DNA from: Mycolicibacterium peregrinum
Lineage (GTDB): Bacteria > Actinomycetota > Actinomycetes > Mycobacteriales > Mycobacteriaceae
NCBI RefSeq assembly: GCF_002102345.1
Contig: NZ_LQPP01000047.1
Coordinates: 1-64,000, forward strand
DNA: 64,000 bases
Direction of reading: 5' to 3'
The stretch's first letter is position 1. Each line of letters opens with the position of its first letter. Below are positions 42,976 through 50,796 of the stretch, piece after piece. The notes under the pieces are model-generated. The model was given only the letters and a program-made list of their open reading frames with translations, was not told the origin of the DNA and ran no database searches. A program made the translations under genes and the position numbers.

Positions 42976-45900
42976 TCACAGCAAGCCGCGGCGACGTAAT
43001 GCGGTGAGATAGCCCTGGATGAGATCCGGTGTCAGATGGGGGACCGGCCACGGTGCGCCACTCGCCCGGAGTCCCTCGCGGAATCGCTGTGTGGGAAAGG
43101 CCGATCCCGCAACGGCTTCGGCGGGCTCGGCGAACGCCGCCATGAGCGGCAGCAGGCAGTGCCGACGTTGCCGGACGGGTAGCGCACGCATGGCCGTCTC
43201 GAACCGGGCCGCCCACTCCCGGTGGGATTCGATCCGAGTGATCGGGTGCCCCGCCTCGACCAGCCAGTCCACGATCTCATCGAGCGAGATGGCATCGTCG
43301 TGGTCGTTGACCACGTTGTAGGTCGCGAATCCGCCGACGGGTCCGGGCCCGGCCGCGAGTTCCACGATGGCTGCGGCGACGAAGTCGACCGGCAGGCCGT
43401 CGTAATGCGGGCGGTGGGCCGGCTGCCGGTAGAAGGACGGCGGTGCGATCCCGGTCGCGACCAGGCTCAACACCAGTCGGGTGAACACGTCGCTTGCATT
43501 GAGGTGGTCACTGAATCGGCTGTGCGCCAGGATCATTCCGGGGCGAAACACCGTCACAGATAGTCCGTGGGCGTCGTGGGCCCGGCGCAGCAGTACCTCT
43601 GCGGCCCACTTGCTGATCACATAGCCGTTCGCGGGTGCCGCGTCGCGGGTGCGGGCCGGGCAACCGACCCGGACATCGGCGTCTTCGGGAAGCGGCCGGC
43701 CGTCATCGGTGGTCCCCGCCGCCGCGGTGGAAACGAAGGCGAATCGCTTCGATTTGCCGGTGATCGCCAGGCGGATCAGGCCGGCGGTACCGACGACGTT
43801 GGGACCGAACAGTTCCGGGTAGGGCAGCAGGTGATTGACCAGGGCACCCGAATGCCCGATCAGGTCGACCGTGGCTGCCAGCCGCGACCATGTGGCACCG
43901 TCCAGTCCGAGGTGCTCGTCGGTGAGATCACCCGCGAGGACCTCCAGCCGGGATTCCGCGGGCGGGCCGAACTCGGCTTTCATCCGGCGGCGGGCGTCGG
44001 CGTTGTCGGCGCCCCGGACCAGGCAGATCACCGTGCCACCGATGGGTGCCAGCCGGCGTAACCACTCTGCGCAGAGTGGTTGTCCGAGAAAGCCGTTGGC
44101 GCCCGTCAGCAGGACCGTCCGGGGCGGTCCGAGGTTCGGGGCTAGGTGCCGGTCCCGGTCGATGGTGCGCGCCTCGATGAACCGGTCCAAGATCAGATCA
44201 CGGGCGTACACGCGGTCGCCGCACTGGCCGTGAACACCGGCACAGGCCGGGCGGCCTGCGGCGTCGCGCCGCCCTTCGATCAGCGAGGCGATTCCGCTCA
44301 GGCTGCGGGTGGGATCGATGACGGCGGTCGCAGGCACCGGGCTACCGAACATCTCGGAAAGCAGAGTTGCCAATGTCAGTGCGGTCAGGGAATCGATGCC
44401 GATGTCACTCAGGACGGTGTCGGCATCGATGGTGGTGATCCCCAGGGCGGCGGCGGCGGCGCGGCGCACGGTCTCCAGCACCGGCCTGTCCGCGGCGCCC
44501 TGCCGAAGTCTGGCGAGTTCGGCGGCCTGGCGGTCGGCGATGTCGGCGTAGGTCTGTTCGAATTGCTCACGGTAATGAATATTCAGCGCCGGCCGGGCCG
44601 GCTTGGCGGTGGCGGTGAGCAGTCCGTTGTCGATGCTGAACGGCCGGGGATCGATCAGGATGTCGCGGGGCACCTCATAGGGACGCAGAGCGTTGTCACG
44701 GGCAATTGTCCGCAGCGATTCGAGGATGGTCGCCTTGGTGGGGGCGGGTCGACCGGGTGGCGTCTCGGGCACGACCACAGCCAGGACGAACGCGCGACGG
44801 CTGCTGCCGTACACGAAGATCTGCCGGATGTACGGACTGGCGACGAACACCGACTCCAGGTGCGACAGCGCGACGAACTCGCCTTGGGACAGCTTGACCA
44901 CGTTGCTCCGGCGATCCACGAATTCCAGGTGATCCGGCCCGATCTCGGCCATGACGTCACCCGTACGGTAGTAGCCCTCGTCGTCGAAGGCCGTGTCCGT
45001 GGCGTCCGGGCGGTGGTAGTACCCGGGGCTGAGGACCTCGGATTTCACGAGTAGTTCGCCGCGGGGATACGGCCGGTCGGTGTTGAAGTACCCCAGCTCG
45101 GGGACGTCGACCAGCTTGTAGTCGATCACCGGGGGCCGAACCACCCGGCCGTCGTCGAGCACATTGCCGGTTTCGGTAGTGCCGTAACCGATTGTGAGGT
45201 GGATCCGCAGACACGTTTCGATGAACGCTGTGAGCTCCGCCGACAGCGGTGCGCTTCCGGAAGCCGCCAGAAGCAGGCGCCCGCCGAGCACGTTCTCGCG
45301 CAGGTGAGTCATCACCTGCGCGCTCAATGATGCGGGGTCCGAGGCCGGTGTCGAGCGCTGGTCGAATTCGTTCTGGTACCTGCTGAAGATCATCTCGGAC
45401 ACCCGGGGGATCAGCGGAAGCACCGTGGGTCGCACCGCCGCGATGTCTTCGAACAACCTCGACATGTCCGGTGCGGCAGCGAAATAGGCCGTGCCGCCAC
45501 TGGCCAGCGTGGTCAGCACCAGCGCCTTGCCGCCGTAGTGGCTCATCGGCAGGTAGTTGTAGGAAATCACCGGTATGGCAACGGAATTGCGCCAGGTGCC
45601 GGCGACCATGCGTTCGGTGTACATCGCAGCCTTGGGAGTCCCTGTGCTGCCCGACGTGTAGGAGAGGCCGACGAGCCGGTCCGGGTCGGCAGGCGGCAGC
45701 GGTGGGCGTGGCGATGCTGCGTGGGGCAGGCGGAGGCCGCGCCGGATGACCTCGTCGAGTGTCTCGACCAGAATCGGGCGCGAGACTTTCGTCAACCGCA
45801 CTTGAGCCTGTTCGAAAGTGTCACGAAAATCGTCGATGTCGGCTCGATGGTCGAAGACGATGAGGCGGCGCAGGCCCGGAGCGGTGAGTGCGGCCTCGAC

Positions 45901-46410
45901 CGCGGCAGACAGTTGATCCGAGCTGACGGCGAGGGCCGATGCCCCGGTTTCCGCCAGCACTTCGCTCAGCTGCCCGGACTGCGCACCGTACTGGACCGGA
46001 ACCGTCACGGCGCCGGTCAGGACACAGGCCAGGTCGACGGTGATGTAGTCGGGACTCGCGAAACCCAACGTGCAGACGAAGTCGCCCGCTGCGATCGGAA
46101 ATCCTTGGTGAGCATGCCAATCCGTGGCGATCGCGTTGATCCGCTGCCAGAGATCCCGGTAGCTGATCGTGTGCGGCGCGGGACCCGTGCACCGGCCGAG
46201 TGCCGGCCGGTCGGCATAGCCGGTCATGACCGCCGCGATGATGCCGGCCAGTCCGAGGCCGTCCTCTCGAATCGCAGCGACCACCTCGGGAAGCGGAACG
46301 CAGCTGCGGAACTGCCGGTCGGCGACGTACAGTTCCGCAGCCCGCCCGGCCAGGTCCGCAGTCAGGTCCGTGCGCAGCGCGCGGCCGCGTACGGTGCGAG
46401 GGTCGGGCAT
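42976..46410 (-). CDS. Carboxylic acid reductase (adenylation-carrier-reductase)
   Basis: 1144 residues, near the usual length of about 1170 for CARs. Adenylation domain (about 20-640) with LSYTSGSTGTPKAAMY; a carrier domain with the phosphopantetheine serine S674 in DIGIDSLTAL; a thioester reductase domain (from about 755) with NADPH loop LLTGANGFLGQPL and NGYVISKWAAEVLL. CARs activate a free acid with ATP, load it on the carrier and release it as aldehyde using NADPH. The start overlaps the upstream 128-residue gene by 49 bp. Substrate (fatty or aromatic acid, or a peptide) is unknown. Confidence 0.92.
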   Translation of the reverse strand: MPDPRTVRGRALRTDLTADLAGRAAELYVADRQFRSCVPLPEVVAAIREDGLGLAGIIAAVMTGYADRPALGRCTGPAPHTISYRDLWQRINAIATDWHAHQGFPIAAGDFVCTLGFASPDYITVDLACVLTGAVTVPVQYGAQSGQLSEVLAETGASALAVSSDQLSAAVEAALTAPGLRRLIVFDHRADIDDFRDTFEQAQVRLTKVSRPILVETLDEVIRRGLRLPHAASPRPPLPPADPDRLVGLSYTSGSTGTPKAAMYTERMVAGTWRNSVAIPVISYNYLPMSHYGGKALVLTTLASGGTAYFAAAPDMSRLFEDIAAVRPTVLPLIPRVSEMIFSRYQNEFDQRSTPASDPASLSAQVMTHLRENVLGGRLLLAASGSAPLSAELTAFIETCLRIHLTIGYGTTETGNVLDDGRVVRPPVIDYKLVDVPELGYFNTDRPYPRGELLVKSEVLSPGYYHRPDATDTAFDDEGYYRTGDVMAEIGPDHLEFVDRRSNVVKLSQGEFVALSHLESVFVASPYIRQIFVYGSSRRAFVLAVVVPETPPGRPAPTKATILESLRTIARDNALRPYEVPRDILIDPRPFSIDNGLLTATAKPARPALNIHYREQFEQTYADIADRQAAELARLRQGAADRPVLETVRRAAAAALGITTIDADTVLSDIGIDSLTALTLATLLSEMFGSPVPATAVIDPTRSLSGIASLIEGRRDAAGRPACAGVHGQCGDRVYARDLILDRFIEARTIDRDRHLAPNLGPPRTVLLTGANGFLGQPLCAEWLRRLAPIGGTVICLVRGADNADARRRMKAEFGPPAESRLEVLAGDLTDEHLGLDGATWSRLAATVDLIGHSGALVNHLLPYPELFGPNVVGTAGLIRLAITGKSKRFAFVSTAAAGTTDDGRPLPEDADVRVGCPARTRDAAPANGYVISKWAAEVLLRRAHDAHGLSVTVFRPGMILAHSRFSDHLNASDVFTRLVLSLVATGIAPPSFYRQPAHRPHYDGLPVDFVAAAIVELAAGPGPVGGFATYNVVNDHDDAISLDEIVDWLVEAGHPITRIESHREWAARFETAMRALPVRQRRHCLLPLMAAFAEPAEAVAGSAFPTQRFREGLRASGAPWPVPHLTPDLIQGYLTALRRRGLL

Positions 46411-46748
46411 ATCGCAATGCCGAACGGTGCCGAAAGGACGAAAGGCGCAGGGTCGGCCGGATCGGGGCCGAACAACCCGAACCGTGAGAACCTGGCGATC
46501 TTCGTGACACCGTCGTCGTCGAATTTCTGGTCCGGGCCCGGTGTCATCCGCAACTCGTGCAGGTTGCGCCGGTCCACCGCTCCCTGCACCGGGAGGAACG
46601 GCCGCCCCGGCGGTCGCTGGACGTACCGGATCACCCGGGGCGGCAGCTGCTCGGTGGTCGGCGTGATCAACGCGGTGGGTCTGTCCCGAACGATCGGTGC
46701 CTGCTGCATGCGAAGCGAGAACGCCCGGATGCTGGGGGATTCGGACAT
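46362..46748 (-). CDS. 128-residue protein of unknown function in the RiPP-like cluster
   Basis: I do not recognise the family. It begins MSESPSIRAFSLRMQQAP, is rich in Pro and Arg in the first half (LPPRVIRYVQRPPGRP), and then has FDDDGVTKIARFSRFGLFGP. There is no membrane helix or obvious enzyme motif. It lies between the precursor-like peptide genes and the carboxylic acid reductase, on the same strand, and overlaps the latter by 49 bp. LPPR may be a distant echo of the LPPQ motif in the small peptides. It could be an accessory or scaffold protein. Confidence 0.6.
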   Translation of the reverse strand: MSESPSIRAFSLRMQQAPIVRDRPTALITPTTEQLPPRVIRYVQRPPGRPFLPVQGAVDRRNLHELRMTPGPDQKFDDDGVTKIARFSRFGLFGPDPADPAPFVLSAPFGIAICPTLAPYAAARCART

Positions 46749-46783
46749 GGGTGACTCCGTCTGTCAGAGGTGGTAAACGGGAG

Positions 46784-46823
46784 TGCGGCGCATCGGTGAC
46801 ATCGCGTCAGCCGATGCGCCGCA
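46784..46823 (-). terminator. Strong hairpin between peptide gene and downstream genes
   Basis: A perfect 13-bp stem, TGCGGCGCATCGG (46784-46796) with CCGATGCGCCGCA (46811-46823), and a 14-nt loop. It begins 7 bp after the stop of the 54-residue peptide gene and ends 35 bp before the next gene start. There is no T-run, so a partial terminator or 3'-end stabiliser is more likely than a full stop. This placement is common after precursor genes in peptide biosynthesis operons. Confidence 0.7.
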
Positions 46824-46829
46824 ACAGGT

Positions 46830-46994
46830 TCAGAGCAGGCCGCCCAGGATTCCGATTCCGGTGGTGGCGACTTGCTCCCACGGGAAGTCGAATGAGGCTC
46901 CGACGCCCGCCTGGTTGGTGAATGCTGCGGCCCCTGCCGGTGTGCGATCGATCGGCGAAGCCTGGGGCGGCAGCATTTCATTTGCTGTACTCAT
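46830..46994 (-). CDS. 54-residue candidate RiPP precursor peptide 1
   Basis: Short gene with an excellent ribosome binding site (AAGGAGA, 6 nt before the ATG). It encodes MSTANEMLPPQASPIDR, a small-residue stretch, then FDFPWEQVATTGIGILGGLL to the stop. The polar first half and hydrophobic, Gly-rich last 20 residues look like a leader plus core. L8-R17 (LPPQASPIDR) matches LPPQRPGIAR of the second peptide at L, P, P, Q, I and R. No Cys. It is the second small gene after the PatG-like protease and is followed by a strong hairpin. Function is inferred from size and context. Confidence 0.7.
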   Translation of the reverse strand: MSTANEMLPPQASPIDRTPAGAAAFTNQAGVGASFDFPWEQVATTGIGILGGLL

Positions 46995-47084
46995 GGATTT
47001 CTCCTTGTTTGTGGTGTGTTGATCTGACTGAAAAACTGATCTGCTGATTGAGTCTCGATCCGCTCCTTTCAGGGGTGAACGCGT

Positions 47085-47270
47085 TCAGTACTTGATCCCC
47101 TTCGATGCGTAGCACATCGAACGAGCCAGCCCCGGAAGGTCTCCGCAGCTGACCGAGGCCTGTACGGACCCTGTCCCGATGCCGCCGCGGGCATCGTCGT
47201 CCAGACGCGCGATGCCGGGTCTCTGCGGAGGCAACGCGGCCGCAGCGGTACGGCGAGTAGTGATCTTCAT
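47085..47270 (-). CDS. 61-residue candidate RiPP precursor peptide 2
   Basis: ATG start 5 bp after the stop of the PatG-like protease gene, with GGAGG located just upstream of that stop, so strong coupled translation is expected. The N-terminus MKITTRRTAAAALPPQRPG is basic, followed by IARLDDDARGG and a C-terminal segment with two cysteines: VQASVSCGDLPGLARSMC then YASKGIKY. LPPQxxxIxR is shared with peptide 1. VQAS before, and CYASKG after, the Cys-containing stretch resemble in layout the protease sites that flank cyanobactin cores, but the match is loose. Confidence 0.7.
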   Translation of the reverse strand: MKITTRRTAAAALPPQRPGIARLDDDARGGIGTGSVQASVSCGDLPGLARSMCYASKGIKY

Positions 47271-47275
47271 GTTTG

Positions 47276-49345
47276 CTAACCTCCTGATATCAGGTACTGA
47301 TGGATGGGAGCCAGCTGCACCGGCCACGGGTCGCTGACGTCGACGGTGGCCTGATAGACCACCCGGGCCCGTCGTTCGTTCTCCGGTGAGAAGAATGTGA
47401 TCTTGACGTCCCAGCAATCGCAGTCGAGCCGACCGAACGGGCTCTTGACCGCACTGATGCTCTCCAGCGAGTACAGGCTGGTGACATCGCCGTCGACCAA
47501 CTCGCCGGCCAGCAGGCCCTTGGCCATCACGTCCGAGAAGATGAAAGCGTTGGTGGCGGTGTAATTGATCGCGCGATCCGCCGACGACGAACCGAGATTG
47601 CGAAGCTCGTAGTACACCTTGTCGAGCATCTGCCGCAGTTTGAGTTCGGTGCGGGATTCGGCCTTGGACCGGTCGATTCCGAGCTGGTTGGTCAGCTTGT
47701 CGAAGTCGATCGCGCCCAGCACCGCCTTGACGAGGTTGTTCTCGTTCCAGGTGTACAGCCCTCGGCGCTGCACGACGATCACCGGAAGACGTTGCCCGGC
47801 GAACGTTGTCACCGTGCGGTTGGTGAGGACGCCGGGAAGCGATACCCGAGAGACGAAGTCGTCGTCTTCCGCCGGGAGCACCTGGCAGCGCAGCGCATAG
47901 CGCAGCATTTCGTAGACGGCTTCGTGGTAGGTGACCTCGGCCTCGATCGCGTAGATCGGGGTCAGGTTCAGGTTCATCGTCCAGATGAGCTTGGTCGATT
48001 CCCACGGGTGTTTGTCGAGGTAGTCGGCGAGCTGGACCGCGTCGTACGGGTTGGGTTCGGTTACGATCGGTGTCTCGTCGGCGCTTTCGGCCGTCGGCAT
48101 GAGTTGGCGGAAACCGTCGCGGCGGGCCTCGGTACCGAAGTCGAACCCGATGTTGCCCAGTGCGAACACGTTTGACACCGGTGTCGGGTGAGCTGACTGC
48201 GGCGGGGTGGGCGCCTCGTGCGCGGCCGATGCGGCCGTGGCCTCCTGGGATGCCGTGGACCCGCATGAGCAAGGGGCCCCACCGCAGGACGGTGCGACTC
48301 CGGTCGGCACCGGAACGGCATCGGGTGGTACCGGCTGCGGTCCGGGATACATCAGCCCGGACTCCGGTGGTGTCGCGTCGATTCCTGAACTCGCGACGTG
48401 GGGGATCGTTGTGGTAGCCATGTCGGTCACTTTGTCTCCTTGTGTGATCAGCGCGAGTGCGCCGTGAACGTTGAGAATTCCCGCGAGGCAGCGGGGGTCT
48501 GAATCTCGGGCACAGGCCAGCGCGCTGGCGATCACTGCCCGTCGCACCTCGGCAACGTCGGTGCTGCCGCCTCGCCGCCGCTGAGCGGAGAGGAGCAGCG
48601 CCGCCAGGGCGCTCACGATCGGGGTGGCGAAACTCGAACCGGTGAGTTCGGCGATCGCGCCGCCCGGGATGGCGCCGGGAATCGCCTCGCCCGGCGCCAG
48701 CACGCCGCCCCGCGCATACCGGTCACCGAAGTTGCTCGACGGCAATGCAATTCCGTTTCGTCCCAGTGCGCCGACGGCCAGCACGGTGGGCAGAGCGGCA
48801 GGTACGTGCAGGCAGTCACACCCGTCATTGCCCGCAGCGGCGACGATCAGCACGCCGTTGCGCTCGCACGTCTCGACGGTGCGGGCGAGCAGGGGATCTG
48901 CTTCTCCGAGCTCGACGAGTTCGCCTCCGCTGATGTTGATCACATCTGCCCCGCTCAGCATGGCGCGTTCGATGGCCCGGGCGAGGTCGAGTTGTGAGAG
49001 GTGTCCACTGGTGTCCTGGAAGATCGGGACCACCACGCCACGACAGCCGGCGGCCAGACCCAGAGCTCCGGTGGCCGGTTTCCCGAACACGATGCTGGCC
49101 ACGTGAGTGCCGTGGCCCGACATCGCGCCGGCGCCGGCCTCGTCGAGGACGAGCGAATCCGCACGGGTGATCCGAGCGTCGGCAAAGCACGGGTGGGCAA
49201 GGTCGACCGGCCCGTCCAGAATCGCGATGCACACCTCTGGGTCGGGAATTACGCTGTCCCGCAGGGACTTCAGCTCGCCCAGGATGAAGTCGGTGTCGGC
49301 CCCCCGCAGGGTCTGCGGTGGCTCGGTAGCCTGCACCTGGTTCAT
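47276..49345 (-). CDS. PatG-type subtilisin (cyanobactin maturation protease homologue)
   Basis: 689 residues. N-terminal S8 protease domain (about 35-300) with an intact triad: D44 in AILDGPVDLAHP, H78 in SGHGTHVAS, S238 in LTGSSFATP. A Pro/Ser-rich linker carries a Cys cluster SCGGAPCSCG (353-362). The C-terminal region (about 390-689) closely follows the PatG C-terminal domain: NVFALGNIGFDFGTEARRD, NPYDAVQLADYL, ESTKLIWTMNLNLTPIYAIE, VYYELRNLG, RAINYTATNAF and DCDCWDVKITFFSP. PatG cleaves and macrocyclises cyanobactin cores. The start MNQVQATEPP is chosen because the frame upstream is not protein-like. No PatD heterocyclase, PatE-like standard precursor or PatF is present. Two tiny genes follow directly. 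Confidence 0.9.
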   Translation of the reverse strand: MNQVQATEPPQTLRGADTDFILGELKSLRDSVIPDPEVCIAILDGPVDLAHPCFADARITRADSLVLDEAGAGAMSGHGTHVASIVFGKPATGALGLAAGCRGVVVPIFQDTSGHLSQLDLARAIERAMLSGADVINISGGELVELGEADPLLARTVETCERNGVLIVAAAGNDGCDCLHVPAALPTVLAVGALGRNGIALPSSNFGDRYARGGVLAPGEAIPGAIPGGAIAELTGSSFATPIVSALAALLLSAQRRRGGSTDVAEVRRAVIASALACARDSDPRCLAGILNVHGALALITQGDKVTDMATTTIPHVASSGIDATPPESGLMYPGPQPVPPDAVPVPTGVAPSCGGAPCSCGSTASQEATAASAAHEAPTPPQSAHPTPVSNVFALGNIGFDFGTEARRDGFRQLMPTAESADETPIVTEPNPYDAVQLADYLDKHPWESTKLIWTMNLNLTPIYAIEAEVTYHEAVYEMLRYALRCQVLPAEDDDFVSRVSLPGVLTNRTVTTFAGQRLPVIVVQRRGLYTWNENNLVKAVLGAIDFDKLTNQLGIDRSKAESRTELKLRQMLDKVYYELRNLGSSSADRAINYTATNAFIFSDVMAKGLLAGELVDGDVTSLYSLESISAVKSPFGRLDCDCWDVKITFFSPENERRARVVYQATVDVSDPWPVQLAPIHQYLISGG

Positions 49346-49482
49346 AGCGCAATCGTGCGCGGCAGCGGGGCGTCCCACAATTGGCCTTCGGATGGATCTT
49401 GACCGTGCCCCCTGTGGGGGTGGCGGATGTACCCACCGGCCAACTCGGCCTATATCTTTCGGTCGATTTCTCGTCGCCGGCG

Positions 49483-49512
49483 TTGACATTGCCGACGGCG
49501 CAGCAGTAGCAC
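49483..49512 (+). promoter_or_regulatory. Candidate promoter for a leaderless small gene
   Basis: TTGACA (49483-49488), an 18-nt spacer and TAGCAC (49507-49512) point right. The expected transcription start falls at 49519-49520, on the ATG of the small open frame at 49520. The -10 lacks the final T of the mycobacterial TAnnnT. The remainder of the 49346-49637 gap must also hold the leftward promoter of the PatG-like gene, which I could not place. Confidence 0.45.
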
Positions 49513-49519
49513 GAAAGAC

Positions 49520-49744
49520 ATGGCATCGAAGCGGAGCAAGAGAAGCATCGAGCAGATGCGTCAGGATCTGTTCGCGGTCAAGGAACGTCAGGACGGACTG
49601 CGGGTCGAGCATCGCAGGCTGATTCGCGAGCTCGACCTCAACTCGGGTGGCGAGTCGGCAATCCTTCGAGAGCAGCGCCGGTGGAATACCTGCCCGCCTC
49701 CGTTGCGCCCATATGTCCGGCCCGCGCCGGCGCAGACTCCCTGA
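49520..49744 (+). CDS. Possible 74-residue leaderless small protein
   Basis: Highly charged, helical sequence MASKRSKRSIEQMRQ followed by VKERQDGLRVEHRRLIREL and a Pro-rich end. It may form a short coiled coil. It has no ribosome binding site, but a TTGACA promoter would start transcription on its ATG. It overlaps the 3' end of the convergent LuxR gene by 107 bp, where that protein has a poorly conserved tail. Family unknown; real status uncertain. Confidence 0.4.
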   Translation: MASKRSKRSIEQMRQDLFAVKERQDGLRVEHRRLIRELDLNSGGESAILREQRRWNTCPPPLRPYVRPAPAQTP

Positions 49745-50390
49745 TTCTCGGCTCGTCCGCACCGTGGCCGAGCTTGCGGGCCACGTAGGCCCGGCGCCGC
49801 ACGCCGAGTTTGCAGATCACGTTGTGAACATGGCTTTTCACCGTGCCGGGGGAGATGTGCAGGTGGTCGGCGATCTCCTTGTTGGTCAGCCCGTGTGCCA
49901 ACAGCCGGGCCACTTCCTGCTCCCGCTCGGTGAGGCAGCTGCTCTGCCCGCCCCCGCGTCGGCCGCCGTTGGCCTCGATGCCGCGAAGTAGGGCCCCGGA
50001 GATCTCGTCCGAGCAGTGCGCCGCACCCCGGGACACATTGACCAGGGCATGACACAGCTGGTCAACGGAGGCGTTGCGTCCGACCAGTCCTGCCGCGCCT
50101 GCGCTTGCCCACGCCATCGCCTGACCGGGATCGTCATCGAGTGCGACGGCGATCAGTTTTCGCGGCGGGTCGCAGCGGCGTAGCGCTGCTGCGGACTCCA
50201 GCGCCAGGCGGGTGCTGACCTCGATCACCACGATGTCGACGGGGGATTCGATCCGCGCCAAGTCGCCCAGTGCGGCTGTGGCATCGGTCGCGGTACCCAC
50301 CATTTCGAACCCTGGGATGCGGTGGATCCATTCGGAGAGCAGTTCGGTCCAGGCTCTTACCGCGACGATGGCGAAGACGTGGTGTCGCAT
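49638..50390 (-). CDS. LuxR/NarL-family regulator with degenerate receiver
   Basis: 250 residues. The N-terminal half has a receiver-like fold, but the acidic pocket (usually DD near 8-9) reads AIVAV, and the phospho-acceptor Asp is replaced by Glu57 in VVIEVST, so classical phosphorylation is unlikely. The C-terminal LuxR helix-turn-helix is normal: LTEREQEVARLLAHGLTNKEIADHL and SPGTVKSHVHNVICKLGV (about 152-205). A 45-residue tail follows. It lies 292 bp upstream of the PatG-like gene on the same strand and divergent from the second subtilisin, and is a good candidate for cluster-specific regulator. Confidence 0.88.
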   Translation of the reverse strand: MRHHVFAIVAVRAWTELLSEWIHRIPGFEMVGTATDATAALGDLARIESPVDIVVIEVSTRLALESAAALRRCDPPRKLIAVALDDDPGQAMAWASAGAAGLVGRNASVDQLCHALVNVSRGAAHCSDEISGALLRGIEANGGRRGGGQSSCLTEREQEVARLLAHGLTNKEIADHLHISPGTVKSHVHNVICKLGVRRRAYVARKLGHGADEPRIRESAPARAGHMGATEAGRYSTGAALEGLPTRHPS

Positions 50391-50796
50391 GATGTATTCG
50401 CCGGGTCAGATCTGCTTGGACGACAGGATGCTCGGGGCCACTTGAAAATTCGACTCAAGCGTATTCATGGCACTTCCCCTACTGCCCCGGGTGACTGGCG
50501 TGTCAACCGATGGTAGGGAACCCCCTGAGCCGCGGTATCGAGTAATCGACTACGTGAGTTTTCCGATGTGCGACCGCGACGGAACCGACGCGCGTACGCA
50601 GTGGATGCGCCCCGATTCCGGGGGCCGGTCGAAGAAGGGATGCCATGACCGATTCGGGTAGTCGGCTACTCGTGCCGCGCGGCCGGAATCGAGCCAGGAT
50701 CGTCAGCATGTCGATTTGGCGCACGATCGCCTCCGCAATGCCCGATCCTGTGTTGAATACCTTCTACAGGATCGAGCACAGTTCCGAGGTGTCGTG
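50391..50796. promoter_or_regulatory. 406-bp divergent regulatory region with two related palindromes
   Basis: No convincing gene in either strand. It holds GGGTAG-TCGG-CTACTC at 50656-50671, one base from the perfect palindrome at 39951, and a weaker relative, GAGTAATCGACTACGT, at 50540-50555 (12 of 16 bases). The first is about 126 bp before the subtilisin start, the second about 150 bp before the LuxR start. Both face the two divergent genes and suggest shared control. Confidence 0.6.

Noticed and set aside
47271..48272. Long open frame upstream of and in frame with peptide 2, inside the PatG-like gene
   Set aside because: It is an Arg/Pro/His-rich alternative frame of the protease gene; only the final 61 codons have their own ribosome binding site and sensible sequence.
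50467..50661. Small rightward open frame in the 50.4-50.8 kb intergenic region as another peptide precursor
   Set aside because: No ribosome binding site and no LPPQ motif; it runs through the regulatory palindrome.
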